NCBI RefSeq assembly: GCF_000730605.1
Contig: NZ_BBIS01000025.1
Location: 62,001-126,000, forward strand
Length of the DNA: 64,000 nucleotides
Direction of reading: 5' to 3'
Source: Pseudomonas monteilii NBRC 103158 = DSM 14164
GTDB taxonomy: Bacteria > Pseudomonadota > Gammaproteobacteria > Pseudomonadales > Pseudomonadaceae
Shown here: in pieces, positions 48,765 through 56,809 of the stretch
How positions within the stretch are numbered: position 1 is the first letter of the stretch
Layout of the letters: every line of letters starts with the position of its first letter
Program-made: the position numbers and the translations under genes
The notes under the pieces: generated by a model
Database searches by the model: none
The model's input: the letters and a program-made list of their open reading frames with translations, nothing else
Told to the model about the DNA's origin: nothing

Positions 48765-49481
48765 TCAGTAATCCGCCGCCAGTACTTGCGGCTGTAATTG
48801 CCAGCGCACCGAGCTTACACCTTTCTCCAGGCTCACCCGGCTGACCAGCCGCTCCAGTTGTGCGGGGGCCTGCGCGGTGCCCAACAGCTCGGCGCGTACT
48901 TCCAGGCGCGCCGGGCTGTCCAGATCCTGGCTTTGCAGTGACTGCAGCCGCAGCTGCGGATCGCCCAGGCTATGCAGCATCAGGCTGCGCACCTGGATTT
49001 CGTCCTCGGCGCGGCAGACGATTCGCACTTCGAAGTGCTGCTCCACCTCGCTGGCCGGCACCACGTCCTGACGGTCCAGGCGCTGGGCGATGTCACGCAG
49101 CAGGATATTGGCACATAGCACCACCAGGCTACCCAATGCCGCCTCCAACAGCAGCCCAAGGCTGCACAGCACACCCACTGCCGCCGTGCACCATAAGGTG
49201 GCTGCAGTGTTCAGGCCTCGTACGTTGAAGCCGTCACGCATAATCACACCCCCTCCGAGAAAGCCGATGCCCGACACCACATAGGCGGCGACGCGCGACG
49301 CATCGGCAGGTGCCATGCCTGGCACCGTCTGGGTCATCAGCACGAACAGACAGGCACCGGTGCTGACCAGCGCATTGGTGCGTAGCCCGGTCAGCCGTTG
49401 GCGCAATTGCCGTTCGGCACCGATCAACGCCCCCAACAGCAAGGCAATGCTGACGCGCAGCAGAAATACTTTCCAATCCAT
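48765..49481 (-). CDS. mgtC: MgtC/SapB-family inner-membrane protein
   Basis: A 238-residue protein. The opening residues WKVFLLRVSIALLLGALIGAERQLRQRLTGLRTNALVSTGACLFVLMTQ are the MgtC hallmark, and the whole N-terminal 140 residues hold four or five membrane helices with GIGFLGGGVIMRDG. The C-terminal 90 residues are a cytoplasmic ACT-like domain. MgtC-type proteins help growth at low magnesium and, in pathogens, inside macrophages, partly by acting on F1Fo ATP synthase. The SD AGAGG is seven bases before ATG 49481. The GNAT gene follows by 14 bp. Confidence 0.92.
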   Translation of the reverse strand: MDWKVFLLRVSIALLLGALIGAERQLRQRLTGLRTNALVSTGACLFVLMTQTVPGMAPADASRVAAYVVSGIGFLGGGVIMRDGFNVRGLNTAATLWCTAAVGVLCSLGLLLEAALGSLVVLCANILLRDIAQRLDRQDVVPASEVEQHFEVRIVCRAEDEIQVRSLMLHSLGDPQLRLQSLQSQDLDSPARLEVRAELLGTAQAPAQLERLVSRVSLEKGVSSVRWQLQPQVLAADY

Positions 49482-49879
49482 AGCAAACCTCTTGCGCAGG
49501 CATACGCCCGCATGAACGCCATCAGTTGGCGTGGTTGAAAAACCAGAACAATGCGCAGGACCACGAGGAAGGGAGGAAAAGCGGGGGGTTACAAGAAACC
49601 ACCGTCTTGCCAGGGCGGCCAGACAGTGCAGGACACTGCCGGGCTAGTGCGCCACGCGGGCCTGTCGCAAGCGACTGGGGCTACTGTCCAAGGCAGATCT
49701 CCTGTTGAAGAAGGCAAAATTGCGTCGCGGACCATACGCCCGGTGGTAGAGCAGGTCAAGGGCGAAAACATGACAATGGCTTCATCCTTGAATGGCCTGC
49801 AGCCGGTCACGCCCACATGGAAAAAAACCTGGGCAGCCGTTAACCTTGCGCCTCTCTTTGCCATCACCCGGACCGTTCC
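49482..49879. other. 398-bp non-coding region between mgtC and crtZ starts
   Basis: Between two divergent genes I see only short features: a 6-bp hairpin (ACGCCA/TGGCGT at 49516-49532), a 5-bp pair CAAGA/TCTTG near 49591-49609 and a 5-bp pair CAGTG/CACTG near 49624-49638. The minus side is long enough for an mgtC leader RNA, but no known riboswitch pattern (M-box or yybP-ykoY) could be recognised. No convincing coding frame. Confidence 0.5.
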
Positions 49880-50347
49880 ATGCTGTTGAATCTCGCCGTA
49901 CTGTTCGGCACCCTGGTGGCCATGGAGGGTGTTGGCACGCTGGCTCACAAGTACATCATGCATGGCTGGGGCTGGTGGCTGCACCGTTCGCACCATGAGC
50001 CTCAGCTGGGCATGCTCGAAACCAATGACCTGTACCTCGTGGCCCTGGGCCTGATCGCCACGGCACTGGTAACGCTGGGCAAAAGCGGTTATGCGCCCTT
50101 GCAGTGGGTGGGCGGTGGGGTGGCTGGGTACGGGGTGCTGTATGTGGTGGCCCATGACGGATTTTTTCACCGGCACTGGCCGCGCAAGCCTCGGCCAGTC
50201 AACCGCTACCTCAAGCGCTTGCACCGGGCGCATCGGTTGCACCATGCGGTGAAGGGGCGCACGGGAAGTGTTTCGTTCGGCTTCTTCTATGCGCCCCCAT
50301 TGAAGGTGTTGAAGCAGCAGCTGCGCAGCAAGCGCAGCCAGCAGTAA
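49880..50347 (+). CDS. crtZ: beta-carotene hydroxylase CrtZ-type (fatty acid hydroxylase superfamily)
   Basis: A 155-residue membrane protein. Iron-binding histidine clusters are visible: HKYIMH (residues 23-28), HRSHHEP (33-39), HDGFFHRH (residues 92-99) and HRAHRLHH (115-122). This order is that of CrtZ carotenoid 3-hydroxylases. No carotenoid synthesis genes (crtE, crtB, crtI, crtY) are in the window, so it is an orphan and the substrate may be another lipid. ATG 49880 is preceded by ACCGTTCC, not a good SD. Confidence 0.85.
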   Translation: MLLNLAVLFGTLVAMEGVGTLAHKYIMHGWGWWLHRSHHEPQLGMLETNDLYLVALGLIATALVTLGKSGYAPLQWVGGGVAGYGVLYVVAHDGFFHRHWPRKPRPVNRYLKRLHRAHRLHHAVKGRTGSVSFGFFYAPPLKVLKQQLRSKRSQQ

Positions 50348-50362
50348 CAACCTGAGCGGGCC

Positions 50363-51256
50363 TCAATTCACCGCTTCGCCTTCGGGCTGCGCCGCCACAT
50401 GCCCACGGCTCACCCACCAGCCAAACCCCGCTGCCGTAAAGAACATGATCAGGCTATACAGCGCCGCCGGTACCGCCATGGTCGCGTTGTTCAGCAGCGA
50501 AGGGCTCAGCGCCAAGGCAATGGCCAAGGTCCCGTTATGGATGCCGATTTCCATGCCAATGGCAATTGCCTGGCGCTTGGGAATATTCAGCAGGCGCGGC
50601 ACCCAGTAACCCACTGCCAGGCTCAACAGGTTGAACAGCAGCGCCGCCAGGCCCACCACCGGCGCATACTCGACCACGGTCTGCCAGTCCTTGGCCAAGG
50701 CCAGGACGATGGTGAAGGCGAGGAACAGCGCGGCCACCAGCTTCATCGGTTTTTCCATGCGCGCGGCGAAAACCGGGGCGAAATGGCGTATCAGCATGCC
50801 CAGTGCTACCGGCAGCAGCACAATGGCAAACACCTGCATCACTTTGGCAAACTGCAGCCCAATGGCTTGATCCGAAGCCATGAACCAGCTCAACGACAGG
50901 TTCACGAGCAATGGCATGGTCAGGATTGCGATCAGCGAATTGACCGCCGTGAGGGTGATGTTCAGCGCCACATCGCCATGGGCCAGGTGGCTGAACAGGT
51001 TGGCCGTGGTGCCGCCTGGCGAGGCCGCCAACAGCATCAGCCCTACCGCAAGGGCCGACTCCAGGCCAAAACCGTTGGCGATCAGGAAACACACCAACGG
51101 CAGCAGCAGGATCTGGCAGGCCAGGCCGACCATCACCGGTTTGGGGTATTTCACAACGCGAGCGAAGTCCGCCAGGGTCAACGACAGCCCAAGGCCGAGC
51201 ATGATGATGCCCAAGGCTAGCGGCAGAACGGCGGTGAGCAAGGGCGAGGCTGTCAT
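50363..51256 (-). CDS. bile acid:sodium symporter (BASS) family transporter
   Basis: A 297-residue membrane protein with about nine hydrophobic segments. It starts at ATG 51256 (MTASPLLTAVLPLALGIIMLGLGLSLTLADF), with an in-frame extension upstream not supported. Family motifs are LASPGGTTANLFSHLAHGDVALN (residues 80-105) and MEIGIHNGTLAIALA (230-245) in the two crossing regions, with the sodium-binding Glu and Asn. Members carry bile acids, pantoate and other organic acids together with sodium. It faces crtZ tail to tail (15 bp) and its upstream side has 184 bp to the DyP peroxidase gene. Confidence 0.92.
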   Translation of the reverse strand: MTASPLLTAVLPLALGIIMLGLGLSLTLADFARVVKYPKPVMVGLACQILLLPLVCFLIANGFGLESALAVGLMLLAASPGGTTANLFSHLAHGDVALNITLTAVNSLIAILTMPLLVNLSLSWFMASDQAIGLQFAKVMQVFAIVLLPVALGMLIRHFAPVFAARMEKPMKLVAALFLAFTIVLALAKDWQTVVEYAPVVGLAALLFNLLSLAVGYWVPRLLNIPKRQAIAIGMEIGIHNGTLAIALALSPSLLNNATMAVPAALYSLIMFFTAAGFGWWVSRGHVAAQPEGEAVN

Positions 51257-51440
51257 GGGCGGTCTCTTGGGCGAAGGATCTCGAGGAGTGTAGGCAGGCG
51301 CGGATTGATAGCTAATTGCAAAGGGCCAGCTATTGGTAACCATTTGTTACCAAGCGCAGCGGCTGGCCGGGCTGCATGCCGCGTTGCAGTAGGCCTGCAG
51401 GCGCAGTAGCATTCCCGTTTTTACCAAGGATTAGCCTGTC

Positions 51441-52304
51441 ATGCCGTTCCAGCAAGGTCTGCTTGCCAACCCTGTGCCGGCCCACGCCCGTCACCTGTTC
51501 TTCACCCTGCAGTCACCCGAGGCGTTGCCAGCTGCGCTCGATGCCTTGCTGCCGCAGGTCGATGGCGAACAGCTGCTGCTCGGTGTCGGCGCCCCGCTGG
51601 CCAAGGCCCTGGGCCGCGAAGTGCCCGGCCTGCGCGCCTTCCCGCTGCTGGATGCCGCCGTTGAAAACCCGAGCACTCAGCACGCCCTGTGGCTGTGGTT
51701 GCGCGGGAACGAGCGCGGCGACCTTCTGCTGCGCGCCCGCGCCCTGGAACAGGTGCTGGCACCGGCCCTGCGCCTGGCGGACAGCGTTGAAGGCTTCCTG
51801 CACCGTGGCGGTCATGACCTGACAGGCTACGAAGACGGCACCGAAAACCCGGTGGACGAAGATGCGGTGCAAGCGGCCATTGCCAGCGACGGTTCCAGCT
51901 TTGCCGCGTTCCAACTGTGGAAGCACGACCTGGAATACTTCAAGTCGCTGCCCCAGGCCGACCAGGACAACATTATCGGCCGTCGCCTGAGCGACAATGA
52001 AGAGCTCGACGACGCGCCCGAGTCCGCACACGTCAAGCGCACCGCCCAGGAAAGCTTCGAACCCGAAGCGTTCATGGTGCGTCGCTCGGTGGCCTGGGCC
52101 GACCAGCGCGGTGCCGGCCTGGCCTTTGTCGCCCTGGGCCACAGCTTCGATGCATTCGAGGTGCAACTGCGGCGGATGAGCGGCCTGGAGGACGGCATCA
52201 TCGATGGCCTGTACCGCTTCAGCCGGCCACTCACCGGTGGCTATTACTGGTGCCCGCCGATGGGTGACGCGGGGGTCGACATGGGCCAGCTGCTGCAGGC
52301 CTGA
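51441..52304 (+). CDS. Dyp-type peroxidase
   Basis: A 287-residue dye-decolorising peroxidase of the B class. The GxxDG motif is GYEDGTENPVDED, with the distal Asp in it, the proximal His is probably in SAHVKRTAQES, and Arg in RRSVAW. The C-terminal block FSRPLTGGYYWCPP is typical. It has no Tat signal, so it is cytoplasmic or exported by another route (encapsulin cargo type is possible but no encapsulin gene is near). It oxidises phenolic compounds with hydrogen peroxide and haem. ATG 51441 has AAGGA eight bases before it. Confidence 0.94.
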   Translation: MPFQQGLLANPVPAHARHLFFTLQSPEALPAALDALLPQVDGEQLLLGVGAPLAKALGREVPGLRAFPLLDAAVENPSTQHALWLWLRGNERGDLLLRARALEQVLAPALRLADSVEGFLHRGGHDLTGYEDGTENPVDEDAVQAAIASDGSSFAAFQLWKHDLEYFKSLPQADQDNIIGRRLSDNEELDDAPESAHVKRTAQESFEPEAFMVRRSVAWADQRGAGLAFVALGHSFDAFEVQLRRMSGLEDGIIDGLYRFSRPLTGGYYWCPPMGDAGVDMGQLLQA

Positions 52305-52392
52305 TCACTAAACATCCAGATACAGAAACACCCGCTGGCGCGGAGCAGAGCGACTAGCCTTGAAAGTTTCCGATTCATGACGGGAGCTTTCC

Positions 52393-53301
52393 ATGTACGC
52401 ACGTCGTGATGTCCTACGCGCCAGTGCCGCCTTGAGCTTGCTGGCGGCGGCCCCTTGGCTGCATGCCGCCAGCCCGGCCGGCCTGCTGACCCGTAAAGTG
52501 CCGTCCACAGGTGAGGCGTTGCCGGTGATCGGTGCCGGTACCTCGGGCAGCTTCGAAGTGGACGCTGGCTCGGCTCAGTACGAGCAGCTGAAAATCGTGC
52601 TCAAGGCCTTTTTCGAAGGCGGTGGCCGGGTGATCGATACGTCGCCCAATTATGGTGGCGCCGACAGCATACTCGGCCAGTTGCTTGAGGAGGGTGGCTG
52701 GCACCGGCAGTGCTTCATAGCCACCAAGATCGCTGCCAACAGCCGGGCCGAGGCCGAAGCACAGTGGGCCGGCAGCCTGAAGAGCCTGCGTACCGACAAA
52801 GTCGACTTGCTGCAAATTCACAATTTGCGTGAGTGGCGGACCCAGCTGCCCTACGCCCGTGAGCTGAAGCAGCAGGGCAAGGCCCGTTACGTCGGCATCA
52901 CCCATTACCTGAACAGTGGCCAGGACGAAGTCGCCCGCATCGTGCGCAGCGAGCCGCTGGACTTCATCCAGATCAACTACTCGGTCAACGCCCCCGACGC
53001 AGCCCACGCACTGCTGCCGCTTTGCCAGGACAAAGGTGTTGCGGTGCTGATCAACCGTGCTTTCGACGATGGCCGCCTGTTTGCGCGGGTCAAGGACCAG
53101 GCGTTGCCCGGCTGGGCCGCAGAAGCAGGCATCGGCAGCTGGGCGCAGCTGTTTCTGAAGTTTGCCATCAGCCATCCGGCGGTGACCACGGTCATCCCCG
53201 CCACCGGCCGGCCCGAACGCCAGCTCGACCAGCTGAAGGCCGGGCGTGAACCCCTGCTTAGTCAGGCGCAGCAACAGGCGCTGATCAAGCAGTTTGCCTG
53301 A
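52393..53301 (+). CDS. aldo/keto reductase with a Tat signal peptide
   Basis: A 302-residue protein opening with MYARRDVLRASAALSLLAAA, a twin-arginine signal (RRDVLRAS) and hydrophobic stretch, cleavage near HAASPAG. The mature protein is an aldo/keto reductase: catalytic Asp and Tyr in VIDTSPNYGGADS, Lys in ATKIAA and His in LLQIHNLREW. The export of an NADPH-type enzyme to the periplasm is unusual, since no NADPH is available there; it may bind cofactor before Tat export. The next gene begins 4 bp after the stop. Function unknown. Confidence 0.87.
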   Translation: MYARRDVLRASAALSLLAAAPWLHAASPAGLLTRKVPSTGEALPVIGAGTSGSFEVDAGSAQYEQLKIVLKAFFEGGGRVIDTSPNYGGADSILGQLLEEGGWHRQCFIATKIAANSRAEAEAQWAGSLKSLRTDKVDLLQIHNLREWRTQLPYARELKQQGKARYVGITHYLNSGQDEVARIVRSEPLDFIQINYSVNAPDAAHALLPLCQDKGVAVLINRAFDDGRLFARVKDQALPGWAAEAGIGSWAQLFLKFAISHPAVTTVIPATGRPERQLDQLKAGREPLLSQAQQQALIKQFA

Positions 53302-53305
53302 CACC

Positions 53306-54589
53306 ATGCAAGCGTGGCGGCGGCGGCTCGATCAAGGGCTGAACATCGAGCCCGGCGAGGGGCCGGCGGTCATCGCCGGCTTGCTGCTGTTCTACCTGCT
53401 GTTCACCGGTTACTTCATGCTGCGCCCGGTGCGCGAAACCATGGGTATTGCCGGTGGGGTGGACAGCCTGCAATGGCTGTTCACCGGCACTTTCATTGCC
53501 ACCCTGGCGTGCCTGCCGCTGTTCGGCTGGCTGGCGTCCAGGGTGCAACGCAGGCTCATCCTGCCGTGGACCTATGGCTTCTTTGCCAGCAACCTGCTGC
53601 TGTTCGCCGCCCTGTTCGCAGTTGCCCCTGACGACGTGTGGGCGGCCCGGGCCTTCTACATCTGGCTGTCGGTATTCAACCTGCTGACCATATCCCTGGC
53701 CTGGAGCGTGCTTGCTGATCTGTTTTCCACGGCCCAGGGCAAGCGTTTGTTCGGCCTGCTGGCAGCTGGGGCTAGCCTGGGCGGGCTAAGTGGCCCCCTG
53801 CTGGGCACCTTGCTGGTGGCGCCGCTGGGCCATGCCGGGCTGCTGGTGCTGGCGGCGGTATTGCTGCTGGGCAGCAGTAGCGCGGCCCTGTTCCTGCAAC
53901 GCTGGCGAGCACGCCAACCTCTGCCGGCACAAGCCCAACGCTCGGGATCGCGACCTTTGGGCGGCAACCCGTTTGCCGGTGCCACCGCCGTACTGTGCTC
54001 GCCGTATCTGCTGGGGATCGCGCTGTTCGTCGTGTTGCTGGCCAGCGTCAGCACCTTCTTGTATTTCGAGCAGGCACGCATCGTCAGCGAAACCTTTGCC
54101 GATCGCACCCGGCAAACCCAGGTGTTCGGCCTGATCGACACCGTCGTGCAGGCATTGGCCATCCTTACTCAGGTATTCCTCACGGGCCGCCTGGCGCGTC
54201 GGTTGGGCGTGGGGGTGTTGCTGGTAGCGGTGCCGCTGGTGATGGCTGTGGGCTTTGTGTGGCTGGCGCTGGCCCCGGTGTTCGCCGTGTTCGTGGGGGT
54301 CATGGTGGTGCGCCGAGCTGGCGAATATGCACTGGTGCGGCCTGGGCGGGAAATGCTGTTCACGGTACTGCCGGCCGAGGACAAGTACAAGGCCAAGAAC
54401 TTCATCGACACGGTGGTCTACCGAGGTGGCGATGCCTTGAGCGGCTGGGTCAAGCGGGCACTGGACGTGATGGGCGAGCACCCGCAACTGGCGATGCTCA
54501 TCGGCGCATTGATTGCCTTGGGCTGGGCAGTGACCGGTGGCTGGCTGGGCCGCCGACAAGCTCGCCTGGATAGCCCGCCGCACGACTGA
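53306..54589 (+). CDS. MFS-like transporter, NTP/NDP exchange family-like
   Basis: A 427-residue membrane protein with about twelve hydrophobic segments. ATG 53306 is used; TTG 53294 lies inside the previous gene. The opening block GLLLFYLLFTGYFMLRPVRETMGIAGG is the hallmark of a carrier family often listed as NTP/NDP exchange or MFS-like transporters. No ligand can be named. It begins 4 bp after the Tat-exported aldo/keto reductase gene and is very probably co-transcribed with it. Confidence 0.85.
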   Translation: MQAWRRRLDQGLNIEPGEGPAVIAGLLLFYLLFTGYFMLRPVRETMGIAGGVDSLQWLFTGTFIATLACLPLFGWLASRVQRRLILPWTYGFFASNLLLFAALFAVAPDDVWAARAFYIWLSVFNLLTISLAWSVLADLFSTAQGKRLFGLLAAGASLGGLSGPLLGTLLVAPLGHAGLLVLAAVLLLGSSSAALFLQRWRARQPLPAQAQRSGSRPLGGNPFAGATAVLCSPYLLGIALFVVLLASVSTFLYFEQARIVSETFADRTRQTQVFGLIDTVVQALAILTQVFLTGRLARRLGVGVLLVAVPLVMAVGFVWLALAPVFAVFVGVMVVRRAGEYALVRPGREMLFTVLPAEDKYKAKNFIDTVVYRGGDALSGWVKRALDVMGEHPQLAMLIGALIALGWAVTGGWLGRRQARLDSPPHD

Positions 54590-54671
54590 CAGGCGCCCCA
54601 AATATGGCGTTGTCGCTTATTTAACGCCACCGGTCCGAACCCCTCGCAATAAACCGAATCCCCCGAGGGAG

Positions 54672-54707
54672 CCGTACTCACAACCTGTGTACGGCAACGT
54701 GCCGTGC
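54672..54707 (+). promoter_or_regulatory. overlapping alternative hairpins in the KGG leader
   Basis: CCGTAC (54672-54677) can pair with GTACGG (54689-54694); alternatively ACGGCA (54691-54696) pairs with TGCCGT (54700-54705), extended by G-C and G-U at the base to 54707. Both use the same bases, so only one can form at a time. The structure ends 30 bases before the KGG-protein ATG at 54737. It resembles a switch, but is untested. Confidence 0.4.
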
Positions 54708-54736
54708 ACACCTAAGTCATACGAGGTTTCAAGACC

Positions 54737-54919
54737 ATGGCCAACAAAGAAAACAGCCGCACCGGCAATCAACAAGGCAGCCAGGGTGGTAGCAAGAACC
54801 CGGGCAACTTCGCCAACGATCGTGAAAAGGCCTCCGAAGCCGGACGCAAGGGCGGCCAGTCTTCGGGCGGCAACATGCCCCACGATAGCGAGTCGGGCCG
54901 TAAGGGCGGCCGCTCGTAA
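54737..54919 (+). CDS. KGG-repeat stress protein (con-10/GsiB-like), first copy
   Basis: A 60-residue hydrophilic protein rich in Gly, Ser, Asn and Lys, with the repeat pattern NPGNFANDREKASEAGRKGGQSSGGN and a final ESGRKGGRS. These are KGG motifs of general-stress and desiccation proteins. SD GAGG lies ten bases before ATG 54737. The leader contains overlapping alternative hairpins. A second copy lies at 56485. It is cytoplasmic and disordered; the molecular role is unknown, though family members are induced by starvation or desiccation. Confidence 0.92.
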   Translation: MANKENSRTGNQQGSQGGSKNPGNFANDREKASEAGRKGGQSSGGNMPHDSESGRKGGRS

Positions 54920-54930
54920 GTGACCTGATG

Positions 54931-54956
54931 GCAGTGCCGGGGCGACCTGGCACTGC
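54931..54956 (+). terminator. hairpin after the first KGG gene
   Basis: GCAGTGCC and GGCACTGC form an 8-bp stem around GGGGCGACCT, eleven bases after the stop of the KGG gene. No T run follows. Confidence 0.5.
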
Positions 54957-55036
54957 AATGAACCGGGGGTTTGCAATTAGCCAGGGTTGGCCGACAATGG
55001 CGGCGCCCTTTGCAGCCACCCGGAATCATCTGCTCC

Positions 55037-55624
55037 ATGATGCTGATCAAGCAATTCCCTGACATTTCCCTGGATGACACGCTATTCGTCTTCGCCCTCG
55101 AGGCCGAGGCGGGCGATGTATTCACCGAGGTGCGCACCGTGTTCACGGGTATTGGCAAGGTGAATGCTGCCATCGCCCTGACCAAAGCCATTGCGGCGCA
55201 CCGCCCGAAGCTGATCGTGAACCTGGGCTCGGCGGGCAGCCAGCGCCATGGCAAGGGCGAGGTGGTGTGTTGTAGCCGCTTCGTGCAACGCGACATGGAT
55301 GTGACGCCATTGGGCTTTGCCCGGTATGAAACGCCGCTGTCGGACATACCGGTGGTACTGGAGCACGGCACCGCTATCCCCGGGCTGGCACAGGAAACCT
55401 GTGGCAGTGGCGACAACTTCGAGATCAACCATGGCGATGCGCCCTATGACGTGGTCGACATGGAAGCCTATGTGCTGGCATTGATCGCACGCGACGAAAA
55501 CATACCTTTTGTTTGCCTCAAGTACATTTCCGACGATGCCGGCAGCGATGCAGCGGATGACTGGGCGGTGCAGGTTCACTTGGCGGCCGAAGCGTTCAAG
55601 CGGGTGTTGTTCAGCCACGTGTAA
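55037..55624 (+). CDS. MTA/SAH nucleosidase-like phosphorylase-fold protein
   Basis: A 195-residue protein of the purine nucleoside phosphorylase/nucleosidase fold. ATG 55037 is preferred; three in-frame Met codons occur within a few residues of it, and an upstream frame to 54971 has no SD. Family blocks are FALEAEAGDVF, FTGIGKVNAAIALTKAI, LVNLGSAGS-like (IVNLGSAGSQRHGKG), CGSGDNF, and the purine/ribose-site block VDMEAYVLALIARD. It hydrolyses or phosphorolyses a nucleoside, as in Pfs, but it is shorter and the substrate is unclear. It lies between the KGG gene and the ClpP-like gene. Confidence 0.85.
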   Translation: MMLIKQFPDISLDDTLFVFALEAEAGDVFTEVRTVFTGIGKVNAAIALTKAIAAHRPKLIVNLGSAGSQRHGKGEVVCCSRFVQRDMDVTPLGFARYETPLSDIPVVLEHGTAIPGLAQETCGSGDNFEINHGDAPYDVVDMEAYVLALIARDENIPFVCLKYISDDAGSDAADDWAVQVHLAAEAFKRVLFSHV

Positions 55625-55766
55625 CCTGTGTCGTAACGCCAGGCCAGACGGCCTCTGCATGGCGTTGCGCCAACAGGGTGAGGTCGGGTTGAACTTTGCG
55701 GCGGTTGACGTTTCCACCGCATACACGCCAAGTCCAAGGAATGACCTGCCAACCCTGGAGGCAAAC

Positions 55767-56318
55767 ATGGCACGACATATCATCCATTTCACCGGGCCTA
55801 TCAACTCGTCAACCTGCGGCAACCTGGTCAATACCTGTTCACGGGCGTTGCAGCAGGGGGCCGAGGTACTGCAACTGAACATCGCCACCATGGGGGGCGA
55901 GTGCAGCTACGGGTTTACCCTGTACAACTTCCTGCGGGCGTTACCGATCCAGGTGCAGACGCACAACCTGGGCACGGTGGAGTCCATGGGTAATATTCTG
56001 TTCCTGGCCGGGGAGCGGCGTACGGCATGCAGTTACAGCAAGTTCCTGTTCCACCCGTTTCATTGGACCTTGCATGGCTCGGTGGACCATTCACGGATGG
56101 CCGAGTACGCCATGAGTCTGGATTACGATTTGCGCTTGTATGCGCAGATCGTCGCCGAACGCACCAAAGGCGCCGCTGAGGTACTGGATGTGCCGCGGTA
56201 TCTGATGGCCTATCCGCGCATATTGGGGCCACGGGAGGCGCTGGAGAACGGGATGATCCATGCCATTGATGAAATGCCGATCGACGTGGATGCGGTTCAG
56301 TGGAGTGTTCACGCTTGA
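55767..56318 (+). CDS. ClpP-like protein, catalytic aspartate apparently replaced
   Basis: A 183-residue ClpP/crotonase-fold protein. ATG 55767 has GGAG seven bases upstream; a longer in-frame extension has no SD. Ser73 in VESMG and His96 in FLFHPFHW occupy the ClpP active-site places, but the third, Asp, in RDRFLS of ClpP, is proline here (YPRILGPREALENGMIHAID). It may be an inactive or weakly active relative. ClpP-like proteins in other systems act as cofactors or as regulated proteases. No ClpX- or ClpA-like partner is next to it. The function is unknown. Confidence 0.8.
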   Translation: MARHIIHFTGPINSSTCGNLVNTCSRALQQGAEVLQLNIATMGGECSYGFTLYNFLRALPIQVQTHNLGTVESMGNILFLAGERRTACSYSKFLFHPFHWTLHGSVDHSRMAEYAMSLDYDLRLYAQIVAERTKGAAEVLDVPRYLMAYPRILGPREALENGMIHAIDEMPIDVDAVQWSVHA

Positions 56319-56351
56319 CGGTCAAAGGCCGGCAGCTTTGCCGCGCAAACA

Positions 56352-56396
56352 TTTTGCCCGTAACAGTTTCGTGCCGCTCGTCACCTGCGGGCAAAA
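56352..56396 (+). terminator. hairpin after the ClpP-like gene
   Basis: TTTTGCCCG and CGGGCAAAA form a 9-bp stem around a 27-base loop, 34 bp after the stop. It may end the stress-islet transcript or act within the leader of the second KGG gene. Confidence 0.45.
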
Positions 56397-56414
56397 CGAT
56401 TGAGCAGACCTTGC

Positions 56415-56465
56415 AATTGGCGGCTCGGAATTAGGGCATGGTACTGGCCATGCAACCCGCCAATT
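56415..56465 (+). promoter_or_regulatory. nested hairpin in the leader of the second KGG gene
   Basis: AATTGGCGG (56415-56423) and CCGCCAATT (56457-56465) pair over 9 bp; inside, GCATGG (56436-56441) and CCATGC (56448-56453) pair over 6 bp. The stem ends seven bases before the SD AAGGAG (56472-56477) and 20 before ATG 56485, placing it in the 5' leader. Role unknown. Confidence 0.5.
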
Positions 56466-56484
56466 CCTCGCAAGGAGTAATGAC

Positions 56485-56694
56485 ATGGCACAGGATCAAG
56501 CGCAAACCGGCCAACGTGGTGGCACCAAGGAAACCAACCCAGGCAACTTCGCCAACGACAGGGAGCGCGCCTCCCGCGCCGGGCAAAAGGGAGGGCAGGC
56601 TTCTGGCGGCAATTTTGCCAATGACCGCCAACGGGCATCGGAAGCGGGCCGCAAAGGGGGGCAAAATAGCCACGGGCGCAGCCGCAGCCAGTGA
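56485..56694 (+). CDS. KGG-repeat stress protein, second copy
   Basis: A 69-residue hydrophilic protein with two KGG repeats: PGNFANDRERASRAGQKGGQASGG and NFANDRQRASEAGRKGGQNSHG. It is a paralogue of the protein at 54737 (both share NFANDRxRASxAG). SD AAGGAG lies 8 bases before the ATG. Its leader contains a nested hairpin. It is likely induced by stress and intrinsically disordered. It ends the small stress islet; the next gene is the DUF6555 protein. Confidence 0.92.
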   Translation: MAQDQAQTGQRGGTKETNPGNFANDRERASRAGQKGGQASGGNFANDRQRASEAGRKGGQNSHGRSRSQ

Positions 56695-56809
56695 CTGAAC
56701 ATCCCCACCGTAGGGTTAAGGGTTCTAATTGTTCGACATTTTTTTGAATTATCTGGCCATGCCCGGATCAATCAGGTTGTCATCCATGGAGAAGAGGAGG
56801 CCCCCTGCG

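Noticed and set aside
49482..49879. Magnesium riboswitch in front of mgtC
   Set aside because: Only short hairpins of 5-6 bp are present; the M-box and yybP-ykoY core sequences are not recognisable on the minus strand.
51441..52304. Encapsulin cargo system around the DyP peroxidase
   Set aside because: No encapsulin shell gene is next to it, and its C-terminus has no visible targeting extension.
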